This document shows, piece after piece, positions 1-8,469 of a stretch of 64,000 bases of DNA. The translations under genes were made by a program, and so were the position numbers. The DNA lies in the NCBI GenBank assembly GCA_002315375.1, contig DCHR01000013.1, forward strand, positions 53,187 through 117,186. The letters run 5' to 3'. How positions within the stretch are numbered: position 1 is the stretch's first letter; the number at the start of each line of letters is the position of its first letter. Source of the DNA: Treponema sp. UBA1747 (GTDB lineage Bacteria > Spirochaetota > Spirochaetia > Treponematales > Treponemataceae). Below the pieces are notes generated by a model. It ran no database searches. It saw only the letters and a list, made by a program, of their open reading frames with translations, and had not been told where the DNA came from.

Positions 1-420
1 CAGAAGAATGGCAGTGCAGATAAATCCGGCACATACAGCTTTCATCGGAATATCAGAAATAACCTTGCTTGTGAAAACCCCGATTGCTCCCGTAATGATT
101 GTGGCAACGATAAGGGCAATGATTGCTTTTCTTCCATATTCATCTGTTCCAGAAATCATGTCTTCAGGATCAGTTGTTTCAGGCTGAGGTTTGCGTGCAA
201 TCCAGCGTCCGAAGATTTTCAGAAGATTCCAGATTTTTTTTCTGAAATAAAGACATACACTGGCCAAAGTTGCCAGATGAAGGAAAACGTCAAAAAGGAC
301 AGGCACTTCTTCCAGACCGAAAAGAGTCTGACAAAGCTGCAGGTGTCCTGAAGAGGAGATAGGAAGAAATTCTGCAAGTCCCTGCAGGCTTCCCAAAATA
401 ATACCTTGAAATACAGTCAT
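1..420 (-). CDS. uppP: Undecaprenyl-diphosphatase UppP/BacA, N-terminal part (partial)
   Basis: The reverse strand reads from an ATG at 420 to the window edge without a stop, giving about 140 residues. The N-terminus holds the family signature: GSLQGLAEFLPISSSGH at about residues 10-26, with the conserved Glu and Ser-Gly-His of the active site, followed by a hydrophobic stretch. UppP is an inner-membrane enzyme that dephosphorylates undecaprenyl pyrophosphate to recycle the lipid carrier for peptidoglycan. About residues 64-100 form a charged loop (RKPQPETTDPED) before the next membrane segment. The C-terminal half lies outside the window. No ribosome-binding site is visible; an AT-rich TATAAT lies just upstream of the ATG. 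The family call is firm. Confidence 0.93.
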   Translation of the reverse strand, partial: MTVFQGIILGSLQGLAEFLPISSSGHLQLCQTLFGLEEVPVLFDVFLHLATLASVCLYFRKKIWNLLKIFGRWIARKPQPETTDPEDMISGTDEYGRKAIIALIVATIITGAIGVFTSKVISDIPMKAVCAGFICTAILL

Positions 421-444
421 AAAATTATAATAAATGAAAAAATG

Positions 445-485
445 GATAAAAAAAAGGGCTGTCTGCTCACAACTTCAGACAGCCC
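445..485 (-). terminator. Rho-independent terminator of the sugar ABC operon
   Basis: The stem GGGCTGTCTG (456-465) pairs with CAGACAGCCC (476-485) across a 10-base loop. On the minus strand it is followed by an A/T run at 445-455 that becomes a U tract. It ends the transcript that contains both permeases. Confidence 0.9.
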
Positions 486-506
486 AAAACTTGATAATGG
501 AGGGAA

Positions 507-1349
507 TTAACCCTTAACACTACCAAGAGCAACACCGGAAATAATATACTTTGACAGGAGGAAATATACTATAAACAGTGGCAATACCGTAAGAGTAAGT
601 CCGAGATAAATTGATCCGAACTCTGTTTTGTAAATATCACCGCGGAGCAGTGAAACCATCATTGGCATTGTGTACAGGTTAGAGTCTGTCAGGATAACCT
701 GAGGCAGGAACAGTTCATTCCATTTTGAAACGAAACTGAAAATAGCCTGTGTAGCAATAGCCGGCTTCATGATTGGAAGGGCGATGATGTTGAATGTAAA
801 GAATTCTTTTGCACCGTCGATACGTGCTGATTCAATAATCTCAAGAGAGAGGGAAGGAATCATGTACTGGCGCATGAAGAATACCATTGATGGGGCAGCA
901 ATGCCCGGAATAATCAGTGGAAGGAAGTTGTTTGTAAGTCCAACTTTGTAAATCATCTGGTAGAAACCGATAGTAACGATCTGTCCCGGTACCATCATAA
1001 CGGCCATGATGAATGTAAAGAATGGACGGCGAAGTTTCCATGAGTAAACAACCAGAGCATAAGCTGTCAGAGTAGAGAAGTAAACTGAAAGACCTGTTGC
1101 ACCAGTTGAAATGATGATTGAGTTTATGAAACCGCGTAACGGATTAAAGCTTTTTCCGGTCAGAATCTTAAGGTTGGCCAGAAGATATTTTGACGGAATG
1201 AGCGAAATAGCGTGCTGCTGGATTTCGTATGTTGAACGAGTTGCGTTTACTACCATCTGGATGAATGGGAACAAACTCAAGAATGTAAGAAATACACAAA
1301 CAATATAAACAAATACTTTGAATACAATATTTCCTGCTGTTTTTTTCAT
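507..1349 (-). CDS. Carbohydrate ABC transporter permease (MalG/UgpE type)
   Basis: This 280-residue inner-membrane protein has about six hydrophobic segments. The MalG-type EAA loop, around residues 168-195, contains ESARIDGAKEFF and ALPIMKP; it is the site that docks the ATPase in CUT1-family sugar importers. Its ATG overlaps the TAA of the upstream permease by one base (TAATG), so the two are translationally coupled. With the second permease and the binding protein upstream it makes an importer for a sugar or oligosaccharide. The substrate cannot be read from sequence. No ATPase gene is in the operon, which fits the use of a shared MsmX/UgpC-like ATPase encoded elsewhere. Confidence 0.9.
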   Translation of the reverse strand: MKKTAGNIVFKVFVYIVCVFLTFLSLFPFIQMVVNATRSTYEIQQHAISLIPSKYLLANLKILTGKSFNPLRGFINSIIISTGATGLSVYFSTLTAYALVVYSWKLRRPFFTFIMAVMMVPGQIVTIGFYQMIYKVGLTNNFLPLIIPGIAAPSMVFFMRQYMIPSLSLEIIESARIDGAKEFFTFNIIALPIMKPAIATQAIFSFVSKWNELFLPQVILTDSNLYTMPMMVSLLRGDIYKTEFGSIYLGLTLTVLPLFIVYFLLSKYIISGVALGSVKG

Positions 1350-2371
1350 TATTTGTTTCCTCCCTTCGATGTAGTTTTACCGGCGGCTTCAGCTTTAAGA
1401 GCTTTCTGCTGTCTGTTGTATTCGCGGATTCTTTCTTTTTCAGCTTTGTGCATTTTAGCTTCGTCTTTATCGCGGAGCATGTAGAAGATGATTGCCGAAA
1501 GAATTGCGATAATGATGAACATAAGCATAGAAGCAGCGGCAGCGCGGTTGAACATGTAAGAACCTTTGAATGCCTGGTTGTAAATGAATACACTTGCTGT
1601 AAGTGTTGCATTGTCCGGACCAGAGTTCTGCATAAGCAGGGAAGGAATATCGTACATCTGCAGACCACCGATTAACGAAGTAACCAGAGTGAAGAGCATG
1701 ATTGTTTTCAAGTTTGGTAAAGTGATTTTGAAGAACTTCTGAACACCGTTTGCACCGTCAATTTCTGCAGCTTCAAAGATTTCAGGGCTGATACCAAGAA
1801 TACCTGATGTAAGAACGATCATTGTATAACCGTACCACATCCAGAACTGAATGAAGGCAACAATAAGACGTGCTGCTGTTTTTGACTGCGGGAAGTCAAA
1901 TTTTGGATATCCTAATCTTTCAAGCAGATAGTTTGCAGGGCTTACAGGGTAAGCGAAGAGGGAAGCGAACAGAATAGCGATTGTTGCGGCAGTAATGATG
2001 TTAGGCATGTAGAAAACAACTTTGAAGAAGCCTTTTCCTTTAATATCATTCTGTTCGTTTGTGAACCAGGCTGCAAGAACCAGGGCCAGAACAATCTGAG
2101 GAATGAAGTTAATAATCCACATCATGAATGTGTTTTTAACTGCAATCTGGAATGAACGGTTAAAAAGGACTGTCTTAAAGTTTTTGAACAGTGGTGTAGC
2201 AAGCGAGAAGTTTGTACTTCCAAGACCTTTCAGATTTGTGAATCCGATAAAGGCTGTGTAAATAATCGGGTAGAGAGTACAAATACAAAATGTCAGAACA
2301 AAAGGAATGGAAAAGATGTATCCATATTTTGCGTAAGAAATTCCTTTATGTTTTAAATCTTTATTTTTCAT
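1349..2371 (-). CDS. Carbohydrate ABC transporter permease (MalF/UgpA type)
   Basis: This 340-residue permease has the EAA loop EAAEIDGANGVQKFFKITLP at about residues 220-240 and six or so membrane segments. The start at 2371 (MKNKDLKHKG) is chosen over an upstream in-frame ATG at 2431 because AGGAAA lies five bases before it, and the upstream ATG falls before the intercistronic hairpin. The C-terminus is a lysine/glutamate-rich cytoplasmic tail (about 35 residues), longer than usual. It pairs with the downstream permease to form the channel. Confidence 0.9.
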   Translation of the reverse strand: MKNKDLKHKGISYAKYGYIFSIPFVLTFCICTLYPIIYTAFIGFTNLKGLGSTNFSLATPLFKNFKTVLFNRSFQIAVKNTFMMWIINFIPQIVLALVLAAWFTNEQNDIKGKGFFKVVFYMPNIITAATIAILFASLFAYPVSPANYLLERLGYPKFDFPQSKTAARLIVAFIQFWMWYGYTMIVLTSGILGISPEIFEAAEIDGANGVQKFFKITLPNLKTIMLFTLVTSLIGGLQMYDIPSLLMQNSGPDNATLTASVFIYNQAFKGSYMFNRAAAASMLMFIIIAILSAIIFYMLRDKDEAKMHKAEKERIREYNRQQKALKAEAAGKTTSKGGNK

Positions 2372-2410
2372 AGTTTCCTGTCTGATTTTTTTTGATTTTG
2401 ACTGGTAAAA

Positions 2411-2450
2411 AATAGGGCTGTCCTGAAGCATTCTTGCTTTTGGACAGCCC
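2411..2450 (-). terminator. Intercistronic stem-loop between binding protein and permeases (probable attenuator)
   Basis: GGGCTGTCC (2415-2423) pairs with GGACAGCCC (2442-2450) around an 18-base loop. On the minus strand it is followed by a short interrupted U tract (TATTTTTT). It lies just after the binding-protein stop and before the permease start, where such hairpins commonly lower permease expression relative to the binding protein or protect the upstream mRNA. The stem is nearly the same sequence as the final terminator of this operon. Confidence 0.75.
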
Positions 2451-2473
2451 CTTGTTATGAACTAATTTATGTA

Positions 2474-3793
2474 TTAGTCAACAATGATGTCCAGGTTGTC
2501 TGCAACGTTCTGTTTGAAGTCTTTGATAGCCTGTGCTTTTGTTTTGTTTCCTGCTGCGTATTCGCGAACCTGATCACGGAAGTATGAGTTGATTGTTTCA
2601 TCATACTGTGTAACTGTTTTACCGTTTGCGAAAGCGTTAGCTGGAACGAATACGTCGAACATGTTCTGTCCACCGAGGAAGTCCAGTTCACCGTTAGATT
2701 TAGCCATAACTGTACCAGAAGCTACAGTGTCTTTTGTTCCTCCAGGACCATTCATTGTACCGTTAGCCCACATGTACTGAAGACCTGTTTCAGAGTAGTC
2801 GAGTGTAACCCATTCGATTACTTTTGCAACTTCTTTCTTCATTTTTGTGTTTCTGTTTGCCAGGAGGTAAGATCCACCCCAGAAGAATCCCAGTGGAGAT
2901 TCACAAACTGCCCAGTCACCGTATGATCCTTCACCTGGTTTTGATCCGCCAGAGTTTCCAGCCATAACGTAGTTGATGAGCCAAGCTGGTCCGAAGAATC
3001 CGAATGCTGTTCCTGTGTCTTTCATGTCAGCGAACCAAGCATCCTGCCAGTCGCGTGTATCATTGTGCCAGTCATTGTCTTTAAGTTTTTTAGAGTAGTC
3101 CATGAATGCTTCACGTTTTGGATCGATGTTGAGTTTTCCGTTTACAATCCAACCTGTGTCTGAAGAGTTTTCTACAGCGTGCCAGAGGTCACCGTCACCA
3201 GAACAGATTTTGTATCCTGCTGCTTTCAGGTCAGCTGCTGCTTTCCAGAATGCATCCAGGTTGTTTGATCCGCCACCAATCTTTGCTTTTACAACTGCTG
3301 GATCATCTGAACCCCATGTTGCTTTTGCGATTGAACGACGATAGATGAAAGCACCACCAGTTGCCTGGTATCCCAGAGCTACGAGGTCTTTTCCGTCACG
3401 TGTACCAATATCAACTGTGTACTGTGCGATGTTAGATGCTTTGAGCATTTTGTCTACATCGATTCCCAGTGATTTGTAAGAAGCTGCGAAGTTTTTAGCA
3501 TCTCCCTGAGAGTATTTCAGGATGAATGCACCTTCTGCAACGTAAAGGTCTGGAGCGTCTTTCTTTGAACCCAGAGCCTGGTCGAGAGCTGGCTGGTAAG
3601 CACCGTCAGTTGTTGCGATGATTGTTGTTTTCATTGTGAAACCACAATCTGGATGTGTGTCAATGTACTTCTGAACCATATTTGGAACTTCGTCTGTGAA
3701 TGCCCAAACGTTCAGAACCTTTTTCTTTGGAGCTGCTGTGAGGCTTCCAAGGAGTACTGCAGCAAATACTGTAGCAGCAATCAATTTTTTCAT
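2474..3793 (-). CDS. Extracellular solute-binding protein, sugar ABC transporter (family 1)
   Basis: The 439-residue protein begins with a signal peptide (MKKLIAATVFAAVLLGSLTAA) without a lipobox cysteine, so it is probably a soluble periplasmic protein. The mature part opens KKKVLNVWAFTDEVPNMV, typical of family-1 carbohydrate-binding proteins, and is rich in aromatic residues (for example WGGSYLLANRN and YMWANGTMNGPGG). A strong AGGAGGATATT precedes the ATG. It delivers sugar to the two permeases encoded downstream. The length is normal for the family, and the ligand is unknown. Confidence 0.9.
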   Translation of the reverse strand: MKKLIAATVFAAVLLGSLTAAPKKKVLNVWAFTDEVPNMVQKYIDTHPDCGFTMKTTIIATTDGAYQPALDQALGSKKDAPDLYVAEGAFILKYSQGDAKNFAASYKSLGIDVDKMLKASNIAQYTVDIGTRDGKDLVALGYQATGGAFIYRRSIAKATWGSDDPAVVKAKIGGGSNNLDAFWKAAADLKAAGYKICSGDGDLWHAVENSSDTGWIVNGKLNIDPKREAFMDYSKKLKDNDWHNDTRDWQDAWFADMKDTGTAFGFFGPAWLINYVMAGNSGGSKPGEGSYGDWAVCESPLGFFWGGSYLLANRNTKMKKEVAKVIEWVTLDYSETGLQYMWANGTMNGPGGTKDTVASGTVMAKSNGELDFLGGQNMFDVFVPANAFANGKTVTQYDETINSYFRDQVREYAAGNKTKAQAIKDFKQNVADNLDIIVD

Positions 3794-4031
3794 AATATCC
3801 TCCTAACTGGATACATTTGATTTTGAATTCGTGACTCCTGTCACACCCTTAATTCTATATTGGAATTTTCAAATATACATAGGGTAAAATTCCTATAGAA
3901 AGTGAAAAAAGCAAAGTTAATCGTTTTAATTTTTTAAGTTTTTTTGCAGAAACGTAAGAAAAAGGGGAAATCGAGATAAGCATACGTATGATTCAAAGGT
4001 ATGCTAAATGCAGATGGCTTTAGGTCAGTAA
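3794..4031. promoter_or_regulatory. Leader of the sugar ABC operon with a small dyad
   Basis: This AT-rich stretch of 238 bases separates the isomerase gene from the binding protein. It holds the strong AGGAGG site of the binding protein and a short dyad, GTGAC-TCCT-GTCAC, at 3831-3844, about 40 bases upstream of the ATG in the likely 5' leader. I could not identify a convincing -35/-10 pair. The dyad could be an operator or a small RNA hairpin. Confidence 0.35.
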
Positions 4032-4832
4032 TTACAAAAGGTTGATGCTGTACAGGAATTCCAGGGATGCCCGCTGAGCAGCCGGTGTTGAAGTTTCTAT
4101 GAGGGTAGTGGCATCAAGGAAATATTTGGCCTGAAGCTCAAAGAATTTGTCCCAGTCTGTGCAGCCGGCTCCTACGGCAAGGTGCAGGTCGCTTTTTCCG
4201 TCATTATCGTTGATATGAACATGGCGGATATAAGGTCCCAGCTTTTCGCTCCAGATTTTTGTATCAGTAGGTGAAATATGGGCATGTGCATAATCAAAAC
4301 AGAGTCCGAAATTCTTTACTGAAGTCATTTCTTTGGCCAGGTTTGCCAGGTTGTCCGGAGTTTTATCCCACATATTTTCCATATAAATGTCGATTTCAGG
4401 ATATTCTTCACATACTGTTGTGAAAAAGTTGCGGGTAGTTTCAAGCCAGTGTTTTTCGTACATCGGGCCGGCTGCAGTATCCAGAAGGAGCGGGTTGATG
4501 TTTCCGTGGAATACTATTCCTTTACAACCCAGTTTACGTGCAACATCCAGACTCTGGCGGACGCGGAGTTCAGAAACTTTTTTAATACGGGAGTCATCGC
4601 TGAATACAAGAACATCAAAAAAAACCCCGTGCATTGTTGTATAGGAAGGCATGCCTGGAATCATTTTATATTGATTGATGAGGCCGTTGCAGTTGCTTTC
4701 GTTATCCAGGACCCAGGGCATGGCAAATTCGTTATATTCGAATCCAACGTTATATTCATGACAAAGGTCAAGATTTTCCTGGATGTTTTTCATGAAGGGA
4801 ATAATTAAGAGTTTTGTATCATTTTCTGACAT
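4032..4832 (-). CDS. Sugar phosphate isomerase/epimerase-like TIM-barrel protein
   Basis: The protein is 266 residues and belongs by appearance to the xylose isomerase-like/AP-endonuclease-2 TIM-barrel superfamily. Barrel-strand motifs carry candidate metal ligands: GIVFHGN, IYMENMWD, LCFDYAHAH, RHVHINDNDG and a final TTLIETST. The start at 4832 is preferred to the ATG at 4841, because a TATAAT at 4840-4845 would be destroyed as a promoter if the first ATG were used. From 4832 the -10 box lies seven bases upstream, as at other genes here. It is the first gene on this strand before the sugar importer and probably handles a related sugar, but the substrate is inference. Confidence 0.75.
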   Translation of the reverse strand: MSENDTKLLIIPFMKNIQENLDLCHEYNVGFEYNEFAMPWVLDNESNCNGLINQYKMIPGMPSYTTMHGVFFDVLVFSDDSRIKKVSELRVRQSLDVARKLGCKGIVFHGNINPLLLDTAAGPMYEKHWLETTRNFFTTVCEEYPEIDIYMENMWDKTPDNLANLAKEMTSVKNFGLCFDYAHAHISPTDTKIWSEKLGPYIRHVHINDNDGKSDLHLAVGAGCTDWDKFFELQAKYFLDATTLIETSTPAAQRASLEFLYSINLL

Positions 4833-4878
4833 AATAATCATTATAACACGGTTTTTCCGTAATCGATTAGTGTTTTTT

Positions 4879-4924
4879 TTGAAAGCAGAACTTTATTGTG
4901 TATTGTTTTTCAAAGTTGTAAATT
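4879..4924 (+). promoter_or_regulatory. Candidate uvrB promoters
   Basis: Two overlapping candidates precede uvrB. TTGAAA (4879-4884) with a 16-base spacer to TATTGT (4901-4906) would give a leader of about 18 bases. TTGTGT (4896-4901) with a 17-base spacer to TAAATT (4919-4924) would start transcription at the ATG. No ribosome-binding site is visible. I cannot choose between them. Confidence 0.45.
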
Positions 4925-4930
4925 ATCTCT

Positions 4931-6919
4931 ATGCGTAAATTCGAAGTAGTTTCTCCCTTTGAGCCAAGCGGCGATCAGGGACAGGCAATTGACCGGCTGG
5001 CAGAAGGTTTCCTCCGGGGGGACAGATACCAGACTCTGAAAGGCGTAACAGGTTCCGGAAAAACTTTTACAATGGCAAAGATTATCGAAAAGGTTCAGAG
5101 ACCGACTCTGATAATCAGTCATAATAAGACTCTGTCCGCCCAGCTTTACCGGGAATTCAAATCTTTTTTCCCCAACAATGCTGTTGAATACTTCGTGTCT
5201 TATTACGACTATTATCAGCCTGAAGCTTATGTTCCGGCCCGTGACCTATATATAGAAAAAGACTGCGATATTAACCGCGAAATTGACCAGATGCGCCTGA
5301 AGGCTACTTACAGTCTTATGGAACGCCGTGACGTAATTGTTGTGGCTACAGTTTCCTGCATCTATGGTCTGGGTATGCCTGACCTCTACAAGGATATGAG
5401 AATTCATGTGGAAAAAGGCCAGCACTGTGATTTCAAGGATATTGCAAACCGTTTGATTTCCCTTCAGTATTCCCGGAATGACATGGTTCTTGAAAGGGGA
5501 ACATTCCGCATTAAAGGGGATGTAATGGAAGTATTCCCGCCTTATATGGAAACCGATGAAGGTTACCGCATTGAACTGGACTGGGAAGAAATTGTACGCA
5601 TCCGCCGTTTTGATGTTTTAAATGGAACAACAACTGAAGAACTTGATGAAACGGTTTTTTATCCTGCAAAGCACTTCGTTGTTCCTCAGGACAAGCTGAA
5701 TGCTGCCTGTGACAGAATCCAGGCGGAACTGGACCAAAGACTGGAAGTTCTGCAGGCTCAGAAAAAAGTTCTTGAATATGAACGCCTTAAAACCCGCACA
5801 ACTTACGATATTGAAATGCTCCGCGAAATGGGGACCTGTCCCGGCATTGAAAATTACTCGGGACCAATTTCGGGCCGCATGTCAGGAGAACCTCCTGCAA
5901 CACTTCTTCATTATTTCCCTGATGATTTCCTCTGTCTGATAGATGAAGCTCATGTTTCAGTTCCTCAGATTGGTGCCATGTATGAAGGGGACAGAAGCCG
6001 TAAAATGAATCTGGTGGATTTCGGTTTCCGCCTGCCTTCGGCACTGGATAACCGTCCACTGAAATTCGAAGAGTTCAGTAAAAAGATGAATCAGATTATC
6101 TACGTAACTGCAACTCCAAGAAAAGAAGAAATCAAACAGAGTAGTCAGGTTGTTGAACAGCTGATTCGTCCTACAGGACTTCTGGATCCGATTGTAGAAG
6201 TTCGTCCTTCTGAAGGGCAGATGGAAGATATATATAAGGAAATAAAACTCCGCATTGAAAGGGGAGAACGGTCTCTGGTTCTGACTCTGACAAAAAAGAT
6301 GGCGGAAGATCTGACAGATTATCTTACAGAACTTGGTCTGAAGGTCAAATACATTCACTCTGAAATCGACACCTTTGAACGTGTCGAAATCCTGAAATCT
6401 CTCCGTACCGGTGAAGTTGATGTTCTTATTGGAATCAACCTTTTGCGAGAAGGTATAGACCTTCCGGAAGTTTCTTTCATTGCACTTCTGGATGCCGATA
6501 AAATCGGATTCCTCCGTTCTGAAACTTCATTGATTCAGATTATCGGACGAGCGGCCCGAAATGCGGAAGGTATGGTTGTAATGTATGCGGACCATATGAG
6601 TCCCGCAATGGAAGCAGCCATTAAAGAAACAAAACACCGCCGCGAAGTTCAGGAAGCTTACAACAGGGAACACGGAATTACGCCTCAGACGGTAAAGAAA
6701 GCTATCAGCGATATTCTGGAACATCAGGCAAAAGATGCGGAAGCGGCCGCTGAAGAAGAAGTGGAGATTTTGAAAAACAAATCAAATCTCCTTAATCCTA
6801 AAGACCGTAAGGCTCTTATTTCCCGGCTCAAAAAGGAAATGGCGGCTGCGGCAGATATTATGCAGTATGAACTTGCTGCAAAATACAGAGATGAAATAAA
6901 AGCGTTAGAGAACATATAA
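4931..6919 (+). CDS. uvrB: Excinuclease ABC subunit B (UvrB)
   Basis: At 662 residues this is full-length UvrB, the helicase-like damage-verification subunit of nucleotide excision repair. Visible in order: Walker A GVTGSGKTFT (about 39-48); the beta-hairpin region SYYDYYQPEAYVP that clamps DNA; the DEAH-type LIDEAHVS; the helicase motifs YVTATPRKEE, GINLLREGIDLPEVSF and QIIGRAARN; and a C-terminal UVR domain (KDRKALISRLKKEM...YELAAKYRDEIKAL) that contacts UvrC. It is monocistronic, with no uvrA or uvrC in the window. No Shine-Dalgarno sequence precedes the ATG. Confidence 0.98.
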   Translation: MRKFEVVSPFEPSGDQGQAIDRLAEGFLRGDRYQTLKGVTGSGKTFTMAKIIEKVQRPTLIISHNKTLSAQLYREFKSFFPNNAVEYFVSYYDYYQPEAYVPARDLYIEKDCDINREIDQMRLKATYSLMERRDVIVVATVSCIYGLGMPDLYKDMRIHVEKGQHCDFKDIANRLISLQYSRNDMVLERGTFRIKGDVMEVFPPYMETDEGYRIELDWEEIVRIRRFDVLNGTTTEELDETVFYPAKHFVVPQDKLNAACDRIQAELDQRLEVLQAQKKVLEYERLKTRTTYDIEMLREMGTCPGIENYSGPISGRMSGEPPATLLHYFPDDFLCLIDEAHVSVPQIGAMYEGDRSRKMNLVDFGFRLPSALDNRPLKFEEFSKKMNQIIYVTATPRKEEIKQSSQVVEQLIRPTGLLDPIVEVRPSEGQMEDIYKEIKLRIERGERSLVLTLTKKMAEDLTDYLTELGLKVKYIHSEIDTFERVEILKSLRTGEVDVLIGINLLREGIDLPEVSFIALLDADKIGFLRSETSLIQIIGRAARNAEGMVVMYADHMSPAMEAAIKETKHRREVQEAYNREHGITPQTVKKAISDILEHQAKDAEAAAEEEVEILKNKSNLLNPKDRKALISRLKKEMAAAADIMQYELAAKYRDEIKALENI

Positions 6920-7026
6920 AAAAATGGGGCCCCGCTACGCGAGCTTGTGTCTGCGGAGTCATGTGTCCTCGGTCTTCGACCAGCGGGATGACTCCTGGAC
7001 ACAACTCGCTGCGCCCCATTTTTTTA
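6917..7026. repeat. Long imperfect inverted repeat after uvrB, terminator-like
   Basis: Left arm 6917-6962 (AAAAAATGGGGC ... GCGAG ... TTGTGTC ... GGAGTCAT) and right arm 6987-7026 (ATGACTCC ... GACACAA ... CTCGC ... GCCCCATTTTTT) can pair over most of about 40 bases. The loop holds a small GGTC-TTC-GACC hairpin. The A run on one side and T run on the other make it a possible bidirectional terminator. It is much more GC-rich than its surroundings and resembles other hairpin blocks in this window. Confidence 0.75.
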
Positions 7027-7083
7027 TCCTTCATGACGATTTTTTCATCTTTTAGTTTTACAGTAATTATGATGGAAAGAAAA

Positions 7084-8244
7084 ATGGAAAACTTTACATT
7101 AAATTTTATAATAGAAAATATTTTTGCGGATTCGGCAGTGAATCCGATTAAGATTCTGGTTTTGTTTATTTCTATGACAATTCTGTCTGTGTTTCTGGAC
7201 GAAATCGGGTTTTTCAGATTTCTGGCCAACGTGACTTTGAAAAAGGCGGGAACCAGTCAGAAAAAGCTTTTCTTCCTTTTATACGTGACAGTTTCCATTC
7301 TGACAGTTTTTACTTCAAACGATATTATCGTTCTGACTTTTACGCCGTTTATCTGTTATTTTGCGGTAAATGCAAAAATCAATCCGATTCCTTATCTTGT
7401 TACGGTTTTTATTGCAGCAAATACCTGGAGTATGGCACTGATAATCGGGAATCCTACAAACATTTATCTGGCAACAAGCGGGGGAGTGGATTTTGTAGGT
7501 TACGTGAAAATTATGCTGCTTCCTACAGTTGCTGCTGGTGGAATCAGCCTTGCCGGACTTCTGCTGATGTTCAAAAAAGACCTGTCCCTGCCTATGGAAA
7601 GGGTACAGAGTAAGGCTGGCCATATTACAGATCCTGTTCTTCTGATTATAGGAATCCTGCATCTGGCAGCAGCAACAGTAATGCTTGCTGTAAGTTCTTA
7701 TGTAGGAATTGAAATGTGGATTGTGGCTCTTGTTGCGGTGGTGAGTCTTTTTGTCTGCAATCTTTTTGTTGCTCTGTTCAGAAGAAGAATACCACGGGAA
7801 CTGGGGCGCTGTCTGAAAAGAGCCCCGTGGACACTGGTTCCCTTTTTGCTCGGAATGTTCATTCTGATCCTCTTCCTTCAGTGCCTCGGGGTACCGGCTT
7901 TTATTTCAAGGATTCTTGGAACAAAACTGATTTGTTTCAGATACGGAATTTCAAGTCTGATTGCCTGTAACCTTATGAACAATATTCCTATGAGCGTGCT
8001 TTTCAGTTCTGTGATTGACGGACTTGGGGAAGCAGAAAAAATGCCTGCTCTTTTTGCAACAATAACCGGTTCAAATCTTGGCGCTTTCCTGACTCCTTTC
8101 GGGGCTCTTGCAGGCCTTATGTGGCAGAAGATACTGAAGGGACAGGGTATTAAATTTGGTTATATGGATTTTGTGAAATACGGTGGGCTTGTTGGTTTTG
8201 CTGCAGCTCTGGTTTCCTGTCTTGTTTTAAGTCTGATTTTATAG
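7084..8244 (+). CDS. ArsB/NhaD-type (SLC13-like) inner-membrane transporter
   Basis: From the chosen ATG at 7084 the protein has 386 residues and about ten to eleven hydrophobic segments. Motifs fit the ion-transporter superfamily: TSNDIIVLTFTPFI, NTWSMALIIGNPTNIYLA in the first half, and CNLMNNIPMSVLFSSV ... GSNLGAFLTPFGALAGLMW in the second, the paired N-P/N-M-N-N-I-P elements of inverted-repeat transporters. GGAAAG lies five bases before this ATG; longer reading-frame extensions run into the upstream hairpin and are not credible. Substrate (arsenite, sodium/proton or dicarboxylate) cannot be told. No arsenic genes are nearby. Confidence 0.75.
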   Translation: MENFTLNFIIENIFADSAVNPIKILVLFISMTILSVFLDEIGFFRFLANVTLKKAGTSQKKLFFLLYVTVSILTVFTSNDIIVLTFTPFICYFAVNAKINPIPYLVTVFIAANTWSMALIIGNPTNIYLATSGGVDFVGYVKIMLLPTVAAGGISLAGLLLMFKKDLSLPMERVQSKAGHITDPVLLIIGILHLAAATVMLAVSSYVGIEMWIVALVAVVSLFVCNLFVALFRRRIPRELGRCLKRAPWTLVPFLLGMFILILFLQCLGVPAFISRILGTKLICFRYGISSLIACNLMNNIPMSVLFSSVIDGLGEAEKMPALFATITGSNLGAFLTPFGALAGLMWQKILKGQGIKFGYMDFVKYGGLVGFAAALVSCLVLSLIL

Positions 8245-8407
8245 AAGAAAAATACGCCTGGCTGTAGGGGCGCGAAGCGGCCACCGGAGTCGTTTTTTTG
8301 AAAAAACGACGAGGAGGCGGAGGGTTACCGACCCCCGAAAGACAGGTTCCCCGCGGCTTTGCAGCGGGGCGTCCTATTTATTAAAGTTTTTTTTGAAAGG
8401 ACAACCT
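8245..8407. repeat. GC-rich intergenic block with several hairpins
   Basis: This non-coding stretch holds back-to-back dyads: GTCGTTTTTT with AAAAAACGAC (around 8291-8312), and CCCCGC with GCGGGG around a 9-base loop (around 8350-8370). The GC-rich core contrasts with the AT-rich genes. Together with 6917-7026, 21464-21541, 28717-28820 and 43597-43695 it looks like one of a family of dispersed hairpin elements. Confidence 0.6.
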
Positions 8408-8434
8408 AAAAAATGCTCCTCGAGCATTTTTTTT
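8408..8434. terminator. Bidirectional terminator between convergent genes
   Basis: AAAATGCTC (8410-8418) and GAGCATTTT (8422-8430) form a tight hairpin with A runs on the left and T runs on the right. It can therefore end both the transporter transcript and the minus-strand membrane-protein transcript. A further small dyad, GACCG-CAAG-CGGTC, at 8457-8470 lies at the stop of the minus gene. Confidence 0.85.
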
Positions 8435-8469
8435 AACGGTTTCCGATAGAACACAGACCGCAAGCGGTC

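Noticed and set aside
6858..7229. Minus-strand open frame across the hairpin after uvrB
   Set aside because: It crosses the inverted repeat and the transporter N-terminus and has no recognisable product.
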